From contig CAZPAM010000005.1 of NCBI GenBank assembly GCA_964584595.1, forward strand, positions 18,725 through 82,724: 64,000 nt of DNA. The letters run 5' to 3'. Of the stretch, positions 56,288-64,000 are shown one piece after another. Position numbers and translations under genes: made by a program. Below the pieces are notes generated by a model that saw only the letters and a list, made by a program, of their open reading frames with translations, did no database searches and was not told the DNA's origin. How positions within the stretch are numbered: the first letter of the stretch is position 1; every line of letters starts with the position of its first letter. Source of the stretch: Scalindua sp964584595. GTDB taxonomy: Bacteria > Planctomycetota > Brocadiia > Brocadiales > Scalinduaceae.

Positions 56288-57649
56288 CTATTTACCCGCA
56301 TACATTTCTCCACGCAGGTGAAGCAATGCAAAGTTAAACTCTCCCGCCAGTGTTATAGCGGCTGCAGCTGCAGCAAATTCCCTTGATGTACCTATGCCCA
56401 TAAACTTAAGGACTTCTCTTGCTGTCGGGCAGATCGGCCCTTCTCTATTTGAAGCGGCACCAACTTCAAGATTAGGCAATTCAACCCCGAATATTACATC
56501 TTCTCCCTTGATCTCAACGTATACGTTTTCGGTGCATGAAACGTTGTATGGACGCGGGTTCACTTTAGTCCCCCGGTAAAGTGCGGGAATTATTTCACCA
56601 CCCATTCCTGAATAAACAAACCCTCCCTGTTCCTGCATAACCCCCTGCCGGTCAATCTCCATATATGACAGCAATTTTTCTATACCGGTTTTGCTCATTT
56701 TCTCGTAAGCGGGTATAGGAACCTTCACTTGAGCAGAAACATAACGTCCTCGTCGGTTGCGAGGTGACTGCTTCAGGTCTCCATCAAATCCCATGGCAAT
56801 GAGGCTCTGTGTGTATGCAACGCCTATCTCGTTAAATTCTGCATCCAAACGTCCCCTGGCAAATCCTACAGCAGAGGACGTATCACCATGTCCACGTGCA
56901 TTTTCAAACCTGGTATAAAAACAGATGTAAACATAAAACTGCCCGTGATGCTGTCTTCTTACAAACTCTACCTCATATATTTCTCCGTTGAATTCTGCAA
57001 GATATTTTTCCTTCATCTCTTTTCTCAAGGCAGGTAAAATCTCTTTTGCTACAGCAACCGCTTTTTCACGTTCTTCTTCGCACTCAAATACATATCCTAA
57101 ATTACGCGCAGCTCCTGCCCACTTCCCAACTCTTACCTCCGCACCACCCAATTTATTGATACGAAAACAGCCTACACTGATCCCAATAGACCCAAACCCT
57201 GGGCCATAGGCCAATAAATTTGTAAATGTTCTTTCGACATCGCCAAAGACCTTTATCTGGCCGGCATAGGAGTAGTATTCTTCTTTCCCACCGATATAAT
57301 TGTTTACCAGAGGCCGAAATCTATCTGCTTCAGCTCCATGAGGTTCCAGGGCAGAACCGCAATGGGCACAGACAGTGTCCTTATCCCTTGCTTCCAGATG
57401 CCATACAGAGTTATCCTTTGGACAACGCCATTGCATCAGGTAAGGTTTGTCCGGCAGTTCTAAATAATTGAACTTAAGGCCGGTTAATTCCTCTATGCAC
57501 CTCCTTCTGCTCAAGGCTGCAGTACGAAAATGCTCAGGAGCACTTGCTTCGTATTCTTCCAGTAAAACCGACTCTGCCTTCCAAGGCTGTATCTCACCGG
57601 TTTTAACCTTGCCTGAAATATCTTCAACAAGGTTTTCGTTATCACCCAT
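56288..57649 (-). CDS. HMG-CoA reductase-fold protein with altered catalytic positions
   Basis: 453 aa. The C-terminal two thirds resemble HMG-CoA reductase: GRYVSAQVKVPIPAYEKM, GVELPNLEVGAAS (compare PSIEIGTVG), REVLKFMGI and AAITLAGEFNFALLHLRG. The usual catalytic residues seem absent: the ENVIG Glu motif is not seen, and the C-terminal His (SHM) reads GEM. An N-terminal zinc-ribbon-like part has RCPKDNSVW and CAHC. It is the third gene of a thiolase and dehydrogenase operon, 11 bp after the latter. A CoA-thioester reaction or binding role is inferred. Confidence 0.6.
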   Translation of the reverse strand: MGDNENLVEDISGKVKTGEIQPWKAESVLLEEYEASAPEHFRTAALSRRRCIEELTGLKFNYLELPDKPYLMQWRCPKDNSVWHLEARDKDTVCAHCGSALEPHGAEADRFRPLVNNYIGGKEEYYSYAGQIKVFGDVERTFTNLLAYGPGFGSIGISVGCFRINKLGGAEVRVGKWAGAARNLGYVFECEEEREKAVAVAKEILPALRKEMKEKYLAEFNGEIYEVEFVRRQHHGQFYVYICFYTRFENARGHGDTSSAVGFARGRLDAEFNEIGVAYTQSLIAMGFDGDLKQSPRNRRGRYVSAQVKVPIPAYEKMSKTGIEKLLSYMEIDRQGVMQEQGGFVYSGMGGEIIPALYRGTKVNPRPYNVSCTENVYVEIKGEDVIFGVELPNLEVGAASNREGPICPTAREVLKFMGIGTSREFAAAAAAITLAGEFNFALLHLRGEMYAGK

Positions 57650-57660
57650 TTAACATCCTC

Positions 57661-58767
57661 CTAGTATTTGTAAAAACCCTCGCCTGTCTTTCTTCCAAGA
57701 TTGCCTTTATCAACCATCTCGCAGAGTGTTTTGCATGGTTTATATTTGGGGTCTTTATATCCTTCGTACAACACATCCAGAATGGCTTTACATACGTCAA
57801 GGCCAATTAAATCTGATAGTGCTAATGGTCCCATGGGGTGATTAAGTCCCAATGTTACGGCCTTATCAATGTCCTCTGCAGTGGAAGTACCGTCAGCATG
57901 TTTATCCATCGCTTCATTCAAGAATACAAGAAGAAGACGATTAACGATGAAGCCCGGTGCATCACCGGTAAACACAGGTGTTTTGTCCAATTCGAATGCA
58001 ACCTCCTTCGCATATTCAACAGCTGCATCAGATGTGTGTTCTGACCTTATAATTTCAACCAGTTTCATCCTCGGTACCGGATTAAAGAAATGAAGGCCTA
58101 CCAACCTGCCGGGGTCCTTAAGAGCCTGAGATAATTCGGTTAGAGAAAGTGATGAGGTGTTACTTGCAAATATTGTATCAACATTGCACTCATTGTCCAA
58201 TTCCCTGAACACCTCTTTCTTAAGTTCCATATCTTCTGTCAGCGCCTCTATCATAAGATCTGCATGTTCAGATTCATACAGATTCGCAGTTATCTTAATC
58301 CTGCCGAGAATCTCCTGTTTCAACTCTTCCTTTAACGTTTTAGAAAGTGCTTTGTCGATCCTTGTCAGCGCTTTCCTGGCGATATCTTCGTGTCTGTCAA
58401 TCATTATTACATGATACCCTGTTTGGGCACAAATCTGTGCAATACCACTACCCATTATTCCTGTACCAACTATTCCAACCGTTCTACTCTTGGCCACCTT
58501 TTTAGACTCTTTCGGCTCCGCCTCTATTAAGTCTCCTAGTTCATGATCAGAGAAAGATTTTCTTATTTCAAAGTTTCCATATTCATCCTCCAGCAAAAGA
58601 TCACAATATGGAACTCTTGTATGCCCCGGAGACGGGATCTCAATCCTGGTGAATCCCCTGACTGTACTTTTACTTGATTCCAGTTCCTTAACATCCCCCT
58701 GGCAGAAGATACATTTTTTAACGTCATAATACCAATGCTTATGGCAACCTTCACACTCATATACCAC
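57661..58767 (-). CDS. Zinc-ribbon/OB domain fused to 3-hydroxyacyl-CoA dehydrogenase
   Basis: 368 aa from the GTG at 58767, which has AAAGGAGGAG 5 bp upstream; a longer reading would run 157 bp into the thiolase gene. Residues 1-90 are a DUF35-like zinc ribbon (CEGC, CIFC) and OB fold. Residues 95-368 are the NAD-dependent dehydrogenase (GIVGTGIMGSGIAQ, FFNPVPRMKLVEI with the catalytic His, NRLLLVFLNEA). DUF35 proteins dock onto thiolases, so the fusion likely channels beta-ketoacyl and hydroxyacyl-CoA between the two encoded enzymes. Confidence 0.88.
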   Translation of the reverse strand: MVYECEGCHKHWYYDVKKCIFCQGDVKELESSKSTVRGFTRIEIPSPGHTRVPYCDLLLEDEYGNFEIRKSFSDHELGDLIEAEPKESKKVAKSRTVGIVGTGIMGSGIAQICAQTGYHVIMIDRHEDIARKALTRIDKALSKTLKEELKQEILGRIKITANLYESEHADLMIEALTEDMELKKEVFRELDNECNVDTIFASNTSSLSLTELSQALKDPGRLVGLHFFNPVPRMKLVEIIRSEHTSDAAVEYAKEVAFELDKTPVFTGDAPGFIVNRLLLVFLNEAMDKHADGTSTAEDIDKAVTLGLNHPMGPLALSDLIGLDVCKAILDVLYEGYKDPKYKPCKTLCEMVDKGNLGRKTGEGFYKY

Positions 58768-58768
58768 G

Positions 58769-59908
58769 TTAACTCCTCCTTTCAAGAATATGTATAACGG
58801 CTGTTCCTCCAACACCGCCAATGTTGTGTGTGAGGCCAATCTCAGCTCCCTCAACCTGGCGCTTGCCGGCTTCACCCCGCAGCTGAGTAGCAACTTCGAA
58901 CACCTGGGCAAGACCGGTAGCCCCAATAGGATGACCGTCAGCCTTTAAACCTCCGTCAGTATTTATAGGCATGTCTCCTTTGATAGCTGTCCTCTCTTCT
59001 CTAACCCAATCTTTACTCTCACCAGGTTTACATATCCCCAAGTCTTCCATGGCCACTAGCTCATTTATGGTAAAACAGTCATGGACCTCTACTACATCAA
59101 GGTCATTGGGAGTGACTCCCGCCAGTTCGTATGCCTCTCTACTGGCTACCTTTGCCGCCTCAAGAGATGTGTGTTCTTTTCGATGTGATAAAGAAATGTG
59201 ATCGGTGGCAAGGGCTGATCCGGTTATCGTCACATCACGATTGCTCTTTTTATTCTTTGAGATTACGACAGCCGCCGCCCCATCAGACATGGGTGAACAG
59301 TCAAACAGATTCAAAGGTGAAGCTATTACGGCCGCATTCTTTATCATTTCACGGCTGACATCCTTATGACTGAAATGAGCTAACGGATTTAATCTGGAGT
59401 TGCAGTGATTCTTGAATGAAACCAATTCCAGATCCTCATGGGTTGTACCGTATTTCTGCATGTGTTGTTGGGCAACAAGGGCATAATGAGCGGGGAATAT
59501 CAATCCCTGCATCTGGTCTGCCGTTCGATCACCTGCCATTCCAAGGTTCTGAGAACTCTCCTCAGTAGTCGCATTGCTCATCTTTTCAACACCAACAATC
59601 AGAATATTTTCAAATCGTGACAAAGCAATTACGGCCTGAAAGAGTGCACTGCTTCCTGATGCGCATGCAGTCTCAACTCGAATAATCGGCAGTCTTAACT
59701 CAGGCAGTAAACTTGACACAACAGAGTTCAGGTGTAATTGCTTCTCGGATGGTCCTCCCAGAAAATTGCTGACGTAAACAGCTCCAATCTCTTCAATTGC
59801 AATCGGACTATCGTTAATGGCATTATACATTGCCTGGTATATCAGTTCCGGCATAGTTTCTGTTAGAGTTCCAAACTTTGTTCTGCCAATTCCAGTAACG
59901 TACATCAT
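58769..59908 (-). CDS. Thiolase-family acetyl-CoA acyltransferase (SCP-x-like)
   Basis: 379 aa. The nucleophilic Cys is in ETACASGSSALFQ near 82. HDCFTINE near 275 and GHPIGATG near 330 supply active-site His residues. The sequence type resembles the SCP-x/archaeal thiolases that work with a DUF35 partner. It starts at ATG 59908 or the next ATG at 59905. It is first in a three-gene operon with the DUF35-dehydrogenase fusion and the HMGR-like gene. Confidence 0.9.
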   Translation of the reverse strand: MMYVTGIGRTKFGTLTETMPELIYQAMYNAINDSPIAIEEIGAVYVSNFLGGPSEKQLHLNSVVSSLLPELRLPIIRVETACASGSSALFQAVIALSRFENILIVGVEKMSNATTEESSQNLGMAGDRTADQMQGLIFPAHYALVAQQHMQKYGTTHEDLELVSFKNHCNSRLNPLAHFSHKDVSREMIKNAAVIASPLNLFDCSPMSDGAAAVVISKNKKSNRDVTITGSALATDHISLSHRKEHTSLEAAKVASREAYELAGVTPNDLDVVEVHDCFTINELVAMEDLGICKPGESKDWVREERTAIKGDMPINTDGGLKADGHPIGATGLAQVFEVATQLRGEAGKRQVEGAEIGLTHNIGGVGGTAVIHILERRS

Positions 59909-60117
59909 GTTCCCCCTTCAACAATGTTTGATACAAGTTATTTTATATAATATTTATTCTATAACAAAACACTCTGAAAATCATCACTTAATATTAAATT
60001 ATAAAATAGCACCAGAGCTATTTACACTTGCAATTACTTCTGTATCTGTTAATGTAATTTCTATATTCCTGCAAGGTCAGGTGTTTATTTTTCATAACAA
60101 GCAAGGTGATAGACCTT

Positions 60118-60441
60118 ATGGATACTCTGCAAATCAAGATAATAAAAGCTGAATGGGATTTAAGAGCAAAAACTAAATTCCTGAAGGTTGAAGGAATCAT
60201 AATGGTCGATGCTTTTGATGACGAAGTGATTGCCGAACAGGATGAGCAACATGCAACCAATGAAAATATATTAATCATTAATCTTATAGTAAATCCCGGC
60301 ACCGGGCCCAAACAAAGACAACCATCACCTTTTCACTTTGTAAGAATGACAGATGGCGATGAACCATGGACTCATGTACAGGCAAAGGATAGCAGAGGGG
60401 CGCATGTTACATATCCTATCACCAAAATTTCCATCGCATGA
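60118..60441 (+). CDS. Small protein of unknown function
   Basis: 107 aa from the ATG at 60118, with AAGGTGAT 8 bp upstream. It seems cytoplasmic and beta-rich, with a Pro/Gly-rich middle (NPGTGPKQRQPSP). I did not recognise a family. It precedes the histone gene by 120 bp on the same strand. Confidence 0.55.
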   Translation: MDTLQIKIIKAEWDLRAKTKFLKVEGIIMVDAFDDEVIAEQDEQHATNENILIINLIVNPGTGPKQRQPSPFHFVRMTDGDEPWTHVQAKDSRGAHVTYPITKISIA

Positions 60442-60561
60442 GTAAGTAAAAGGCTTGAACGCCTTCAATATATTAGTGGTTTTATTTTATTACGTTTAGT
60501 GCTCTAGAACCAAAGTGTTAAACAGTGAACAATTTTAGAATTTTTTAACAAGGAGAATATT

Positions 60562-60762
60562 ATGAGTGATTCTAGTGACGGAAATGAAATACTGGTGGTT
60601 GCATCTAAGCTGAAGAAACACATTCGTTCAACGGCTGGAATGAGTACGGCTGCTAACGTTGCCCCTGCATTGTCTAATATCATCCGCAGTCTGTGTGCAC
60701 AGGCAATCGAGAATGCGAAGGCAGATAGGCGCAAGACCGTGATGGATAGAGACTTCAATTAA
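60562..60762 (+). CDS. Bacterial histone-fold protein
   Basis: 66 aa. The sequence fits a short histone fold: alpha-1 SKLKKHIRSTAG, alpha-2 APALSNIIRSLCAQAIENAK, then loop 2 and the short alpha-3 DRRKTVMDRDF, with the R-D clamp pair and RKT contact typical of histones. It resembles the small single histones of Bdellovibrio and other bacteria more than HU. AAGGAG lies before the ATG, and the ORF ends at the minus-strand terminator shared with rubrerythrin. A DNA-binding or compaction role is inferred. Confidence 0.82.
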   Translation: MSDSSDGNEILVVASKLKKHIRSTAGMSTAANVAPALSNIIRSLCAQAIENAKADRRKTVMDRDFN

Positions 60763-60773
60763 TCAATAAAAAA

Positions 60774-60810
60774 AGGACAGGGCTTTCTTACAAGAAGAAA
60801 TTCCTGTCCT
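60774..60810 (-). terminator. Intrinsic terminator between histone and rubrerythrin genes
   Basis: Outer stem AGGACAGG / CCTGTCCT with an inner stem TTTCTT / AAGAAA. The A-run on the left gives a T-tract on the minus strand, so it mainly ends the rubrerythrin transcript. It may also stop the histone mRNA. Confidence 0.8.
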
Positions 60811-60841
60811 CTTCAATGTGTGTATTTGTGTTTTCTACTGC

Positions 60842-61261
60842 TTAGAAATATCTTTTCAGTAGACCTTCAAGAGTCCTTGCATGGCGTCCTTCATCTCTTG
60901 AGGATTCATCGAATAAATCATGTGCTTCATCTACTCCAATTTCTTTAGCCTTTGTGGCTGCTGCCTTTTTACCCTTGTTAGCTCCCTGTTCACCCGCAAG
61001 CATTTTCTCAAGGTTTTCTTTCGTTGATTCGCTTATTAATCCGTTTAGTTCGGCAAAGCGAGCTGCATGCCATGCCTCATCCATAGCGATAGATTTCAAT
61101 GCTTCTGCTATCTCCGGGAGCCCTTCCCTCTGTGCCTGTCGGCACATCGCAAGATAAAGACCAACCTCAGCGGTTTCACCCTGAAAGTTCGCTTTTACTG
61201 CATCTTCTACTTCAGTTCCCTTTGCAACACCAAGTACGTTCTCGTTTGTTAGTTCTGCCAT
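60842..61261 (-). CDS. Rubrerythrin-type diiron protein without rubredoxin domain
   Basis: 139 aa ferritin-like four-helix protein. Iron ligands are suggested by FQGETAEVGLY, DEAWHAARF and the C-terminal DEGRHARTLE. The rubredoxin CxxC module of full rubrerythrins is missing. It probably acts in peroxide removal in this strictly or mainly anaerobic cell, next to a peroxiredoxin gene. Confidence 0.88.
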   Translation of the reverse strand: MAELTNENVLGVAKGTEVEDAVKANFQGETAEVGLYLAMCRQAQREGLPEIAEALKSIAMDEAWHAARFAELNGLISESTKENLEKMLAGEQGANKGKKAAATKAKEIGVDEAHDLFDESSRDEGRHARTLEGLLKRYF

Positions 61262-61329
61262 TGTTTGCCTCCAAAATTATAATCACAATTTAATTTAAGG
61301 AACTCTCCGATTAACCATTAGTAAAGCAA

Positions 61330-61932
61330 TTAAAGTTCTTCTGAATGTGAAGAAAGATAGCCTGCTACGCCATCCGCTGTCGGTGTCATACCGTCCTCAC
61401 CTTTCTGCCATCCCGCAGGACAAACCTCACCATGCTTTTCATGAAACTGTAAGGCATCAACAATACGAAGCATTTCATCTACATTGCGACCGAGAGGAAG
61501 ATTGTTGACTACCTGATGTTGAACAATACCGTCCTTATCGATCAAAAATGATGCACGCAGTGCAACGCCTGCATCTGCAAATTCAATCCCATAAGCTTGT
61601 GCAATTTCGTGCTTAACATCCGCTACCATAGGATACTGAATTGCTCCAATACCACCCTTCCCGACAGGCGTGTTTCGCCAAGCAAAATGGCTGAATTGTG
61701 AATCGATAGAGACACAGACAACTTCCACGTCTCGTTTCTTAAATTCTCCGATACGCTTATCGTGAGCAATTAACTCCGTCGGACACACAAATGTAAAATC
61801 CAACGGATAGAAGAAAAGCACTACATATTTTCCCTTCATATCAGACAGCTTAAAGCCTTCATTGATGGTACCATCCGCTAACACGGCAGCAGCCGTAAAA
61901 TCAGGGGCTTCTTTAGTAACTAACACACTCAT
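61330..61932 (-). CDS. 2-Cys peroxiredoxin (AhpC type)
   Basis: 200 aa from the ATG at 61932, which has AAAGGAG upstream. The peroxidatic Cys is in DFTFVCPTEL near 51 and the resolving Cys in EVCPAGW near 170. It reduces H2O2 and organic peroxides with a thioredoxin-type donor. It is 68 bp upstream of the rubrerythrin gene on the same strand, suggesting joint peroxide defence. Confidence 0.94.
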   Translation of the reverse strand: MSVLVTKEAPDFTAAAVLADGTINEGFKLSDMKGKYVVLFFYPLDFTFVCPTELIAHDKRIGEFKKRDVEVVCVSIDSQFSHFAWRNTPVGKGGIGAIQYPMVADVKHEIAQAYGIEFADAGVALRASFLIDKDGIVQHQVVNNLPLGRNVDEMLRIVDALQFHEKHGEVCPAGWQKGEDGMTPTADGVAGYLSSHSEEL

Positions 61933-62063
61933 ACCAGTTCTCCTTTCCACAAAATAAATCAATTTCTAATCAATAATCATTACAGATTAGAAAATATCAC
62001 TTTTTACTGTGTAAGTCAATAGGAAATTTTATATTTTAATTTCATTTCTTTATAAAATAGGTT

Positions 62064-62597
62064 TCAGGGCTTTTCATCAGGATATATATATGTTTCAGTA
62101 TCTCTTTCACCTTCAGGCCTGCAGTCCCAAGTTGTCCATTTTGTCCAATAAACACACTTTTTGCCGTCCTTAAGCCAGAACAGCGTTCCCTTTCGCACAC
62201 GGTCACACTTTTGTTTACCAAAGGTTCTCGTGTGTGTTTCCCTTATCTCACCTTCAAGGTAGTAATCAACCTGATGCCACTCAAACGGTGATTTATCGGT
62301 AATCTCCCATAATTCTATATCTGCCATTGTAAGCTCTTTTGCTTCGTATTTGCTCTTTTCCACTGAAACTTCATATTTGTAGTTATCTTCTACTTTAATC
62401 CATTCCGCCTCCGGTGCGTCAGGTTTTACATTTTTCATACGCTCTTCTTTACCGGGAACCTTATCTTGGTAAAGATTAAAGACGTCGGTATGTTGAGCAT
62501 GAACTGTTTTCCATTTAAAACCTTCAACACCTGCAAAGAAAATATATATCATAGAGAAAACAGTCAAAACTATTTTGACCTTCGCTATAACTTTCAT
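62064..62597 (-). CDS. Secreted protein of unknown function
   Basis: 177 aa from the ATG at 62597 (GAGGAG upstream). Sec signal peptide to about residue 35 (ending VHAQ). The mature part is rich in Lys, Glu and Trp, with two cysteines around KDGKKCVYWTKW. It contains no CxxCH and no family I recognise. Confidence 0.7.
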   Translation of the reverse strand: MKVIAKVKIVLTVFSMIYIFFAGVEGFKWKTVHAQHTDVFNLYQDKVPGKEERMKNVKPDAPEAEWIKVEDNYKYEVSVEKSKYEAKELTMADIELWEITDKSPFEWHQVDYYLEGEIRETHTRTFGKQKCDRVRKGTLFWLKDGKKCVYWTKWTTWDCRPEGERDTETYIYPDEKP

Positions 62598-62804
62598 TAA
62601 CATCTCCTCTCATTTAATTAAGTATTTTGCTGTTTATGTAATACAAAGTGCCATATCATAGTAAAATAATGGTTTTTTTACAAAGTTTTTAATCCAATAG
62701 AACCATTACTCTACTTTAACGTTCCAATCTTTTTTTCTACTGTCGAAACTACTTCTCCTTCGTGAAGCAGATTATACAATATTTCTATATCAGTTTGCAA
62801 CTTC

Positions 62805-62831
62805 AGACACGAATTCCACTAATTCGTGTCT
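62805..62831 (-). terminator. Hairpin directly after cobK
   Basis: A perfect 11-bp stem AGACACGAATT / AATTCGTGTCT with a 5-nt loop, 5 bp beyond the cobK stop. No T-run follows, so termination may be factor-aided or the hairpin may protect the 3' end. Confidence 0.55.
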
Positions 62832-62835
62832 AGAC

Positions 62836-63633
62836 TCAGACAGTTTCCACTCCCAACATGGAAAAGACTTCGTCTATTGATGAACATATCACAGGATAAT
62901 CTATCTCTTCCCTTTGAATTACCACAGTGTCTATTCCCATCTCCATTGCAGCCTGAATTTTCTCCGGAACGCCACCGGTCTTACCACTATCCTTTGTAAC
63001 CACTACATCTATATGATATTGGCTAAAGATTGCCTTGTTAAGTTCCAGTGAAAAAGGCCCTTGAAGGGCTAGTATGTTTGATGATTTAATGCCCATCTTA
63101 ACACATTGTTCAATAGGCACTGGCATAGGCAGCATCCTGACGTAAATGTTTTTCTCATCCTTTAGCTTCACAAACTTTTCAACAGAGGAGAAGCCGGTTG
63201 TTAATAATATATTTTCTCTGTCTGATTTACGGCACCACTCTACAGCCTCATTCACATTTTTAACATAATACATTGACTCAAGTTCATTTATAGCCGTCTC
63301 ATCCGTACATGCTGGGCCCGAGACTGTGGAAGGCCTTTGAAACCTGATATACCTAATTCCACACTCTTCACTAACCTTTATTGCATTAAGTGATGCCTGA
63401 GCTGCATATGGGTGGGTCGCGTCAATCAGGGTTTTAATCTTTTTATCTCGCACTAATTCAGACAAGCCAGTTATGTCAAGCCTTCCCTGTAGGCACAGAT
63501 GGCCTAAACCAATTTTCTCATAAATTTCGTGTCCATATTCTGTAGCTACGGTTGTAACTACGCCTTCTCCTCTGTCATTTAGCCTTTCAACTATTTCCCT
63601 ACCTTCTTCAGTCCCGGACATTACTAATATCAA
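62836..63633 (-). CDS. cobK: Precorrin-6A reductase (CobK/CbiJ)
   Basis: 265 aa. The N-terminal SGTEEGREI motif, DATHPYAAQAS near 68, YIRFQRPS near 95, LLTTGFSSV near 144 and VVTKDSGKTGGVPEKI near 210 are family features. It reduces the corrin ring in cobalamin synthesis. It overlaps cobJ by 4 bp. Cobalamin supply fits the B12-binding radical SAM protein of this window. Confidence 0.93.
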   Translation of the reverse strand: MILVMSGTEEGREIVERLNDRGEGVVTTVATEYGHEIYEKIGLGHLCLQGRLDITGLSELVRDKKIKTLIDATHPYAAQASLNAIKVSEECGIRYIRFQRPSTVSGPACTDETAINELESMYYVKNVNEAVEWCRKSDRENILLTTGFSSVEKFVKLKDEKNIYVRMLPMPVPIEQCVKMGIKSSNILALQGPFSLELNKAIFSQYHIDVVVTKDSGKTGGVPEKIQAAMEMGIDTVVIQREEIDYPVICSSIDEVFSMLGVETV

Positions 63634-64000
63634 ACTTTATAGCCCCTTTTTGTAATCATATAATTATCATAAACAAATGTTGTGGAATTCCCTACTATCA
63701 GTATCGTTGTCATATCAATCGGATGCTCCAACACTTCTCCAAGGGTAGTAATTACTAATGATCCCCCCTCACGCATGGCACTTTTGACTATGCCAACCGG
63801 GGTATCTGATGATTTCTTGCTTAATAATATCTCCACCGTCTTTTCAATCTGCCATTTCCTCTCAGAGCTTTTTGGATTATAAAGGACAACTACGAAATCT
63901 CCCTCTGCGGCAAGTCCAATCCTTTTCTCAATTACATCCCATGGTGTAAGAAGGTCACTCAGGCTTATGGTAACATGGTCATGCATTAAAGGTGCACCCA
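63630..64000 (-). CDS. cobJ: Precorrin-3B C17-methyltransferase, 3' part only
   Basis: The reading frame stays open to the window edge: codons before the ATG at 63986 read GAPL, giving GAPLMHDHVTISLSD, a conserved stretch of CobJ/CbiH. The visible end has LYNPKSSERKW and the tetrapyrrole methylase C-terminal region. The N-terminal half lies outside. It is coupled to cobK by a 4-bp overlap. Confidence 0.9.
   Translation of the reverse strand, partial: GAPLMHDHVTISLSDLLTPWDVIEKRIGLAAEGDFVVVLYNPKSSERKWQIEKTVEILLSKKSSDTPVGIVKSAMREGGSLVITTLGEVLEHPIDMTTILIVGNSTTFVYDNYMITKRGYKV

Noticed and set aside
58768..58926. N-terminal extension of the dehydrogenase fusion
   Set aside because: The extension would run inside thiolase codons; the GTG at 58767 has a strong ribosome site and begins at the zinc ribbon.
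1..64000. tRNA, rRNA, CRISPR or prophage structure
   Set aside because: I looked for cloverleaf-like stems, regular spacer arrays and phage modules and saw none; the ORF6N gene alone does not make a prophage.

Overview
This A+T-rich window most likely comes from an anammox planctomycete, probably of the marine Candidatus Scalindua type. The main evidence is a complete nitrite oxidoreductase (NXR) operon (nxrC, nxrB, accessory genes, a TorD-like chaperone, nxrA). Its NxrA carries a Tat-type signal and its NxrB has NarH-like Fe-S motifs. System II (ResB/CcsA) cytochrome c maturation, molybdopterin synthesis genes and many Fe-S and redox proteins fit with this. The genus is inferred from content, not proven. 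I saw no rRNA, tRNA or CRISPR array.

Layout. 1-3.1 kb: iron uptake (feoB followed by a DtxR-FeoA fusion regulator), with a Fur-like palindrome upstream. 3.5-9.4 kb: three histidine kinases and a double-receiver protein, with no DNA-binding output domain. 9.4-10.3 kb: a repeat-rich patch and an ORF6N gene of phage type. 10.4-15.8 kb: a secreted thioredoxin-fold protein, nifU-nifS, a universal stress protein, a dicarboxylate symporter and a pseudo-receiver. Two of these genes share a nearly identical 44-bp promoter block. 16-18.4 kb: glnS and a CheX-like gene. 18.5-22.9 kb: a qNor-family oxidase-like protein with features expected of a nitric oxide dismutase, divergent from a large unknown gene. 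23-27.8 kb: moaC, moaA, an Mrp ATPase, a NapG/MauM-like ferredoxin and a B12-binding radical SAM protein.

27.9-40 kb: the NXR operon on the minus strand, closed by a strong terminator. Just upstream, in the same orientation, is a sensor kinase and NtrC-type activator pair. The 664-bp gap between the activator and nxrC holds three palindromes and a candidate sigma-54 promoter, so a simple model is NtrC-type control of NXR. Two accessory proteins in the operon share a previously unrecognised (to me) paired-CxxC domain. 40.3-46.6 kb: a lysine-less lipoyl domain gene, holB, a pilin-like gene that looks inserted, and acyP-yggS-yggU-ileS. 46.8-50.5 kb: ccsA, resB and an OmpA-type lipoprotein. 50.6-56.1 kb: pyrE-purB-thiE-hisI, groES-groEL and a single receiver.

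56.3-59.9 kb: a tight operon of a thiolase, a zinc-ribbon/OB plus 3-hydroxyacyl-CoA dehydrogenase fusion, and a degenerate HMG-CoA-reductase-fold protein. This is a candidate for unusual acyl-CoA chemistry. 60.1-62.6 kb: a bacterial histone, a rubrerythrin, a peroxiredoxin and small unknown proteins. 62.8-64 kb: cobK and the 3' part of cobJ, which runs off the window.

The best candidates for something new are the dismutase-like qNor paralogue, the NXR regulatory region with its paired-CxxC accessory proteins, and the thiolase/HMGR-like operon.
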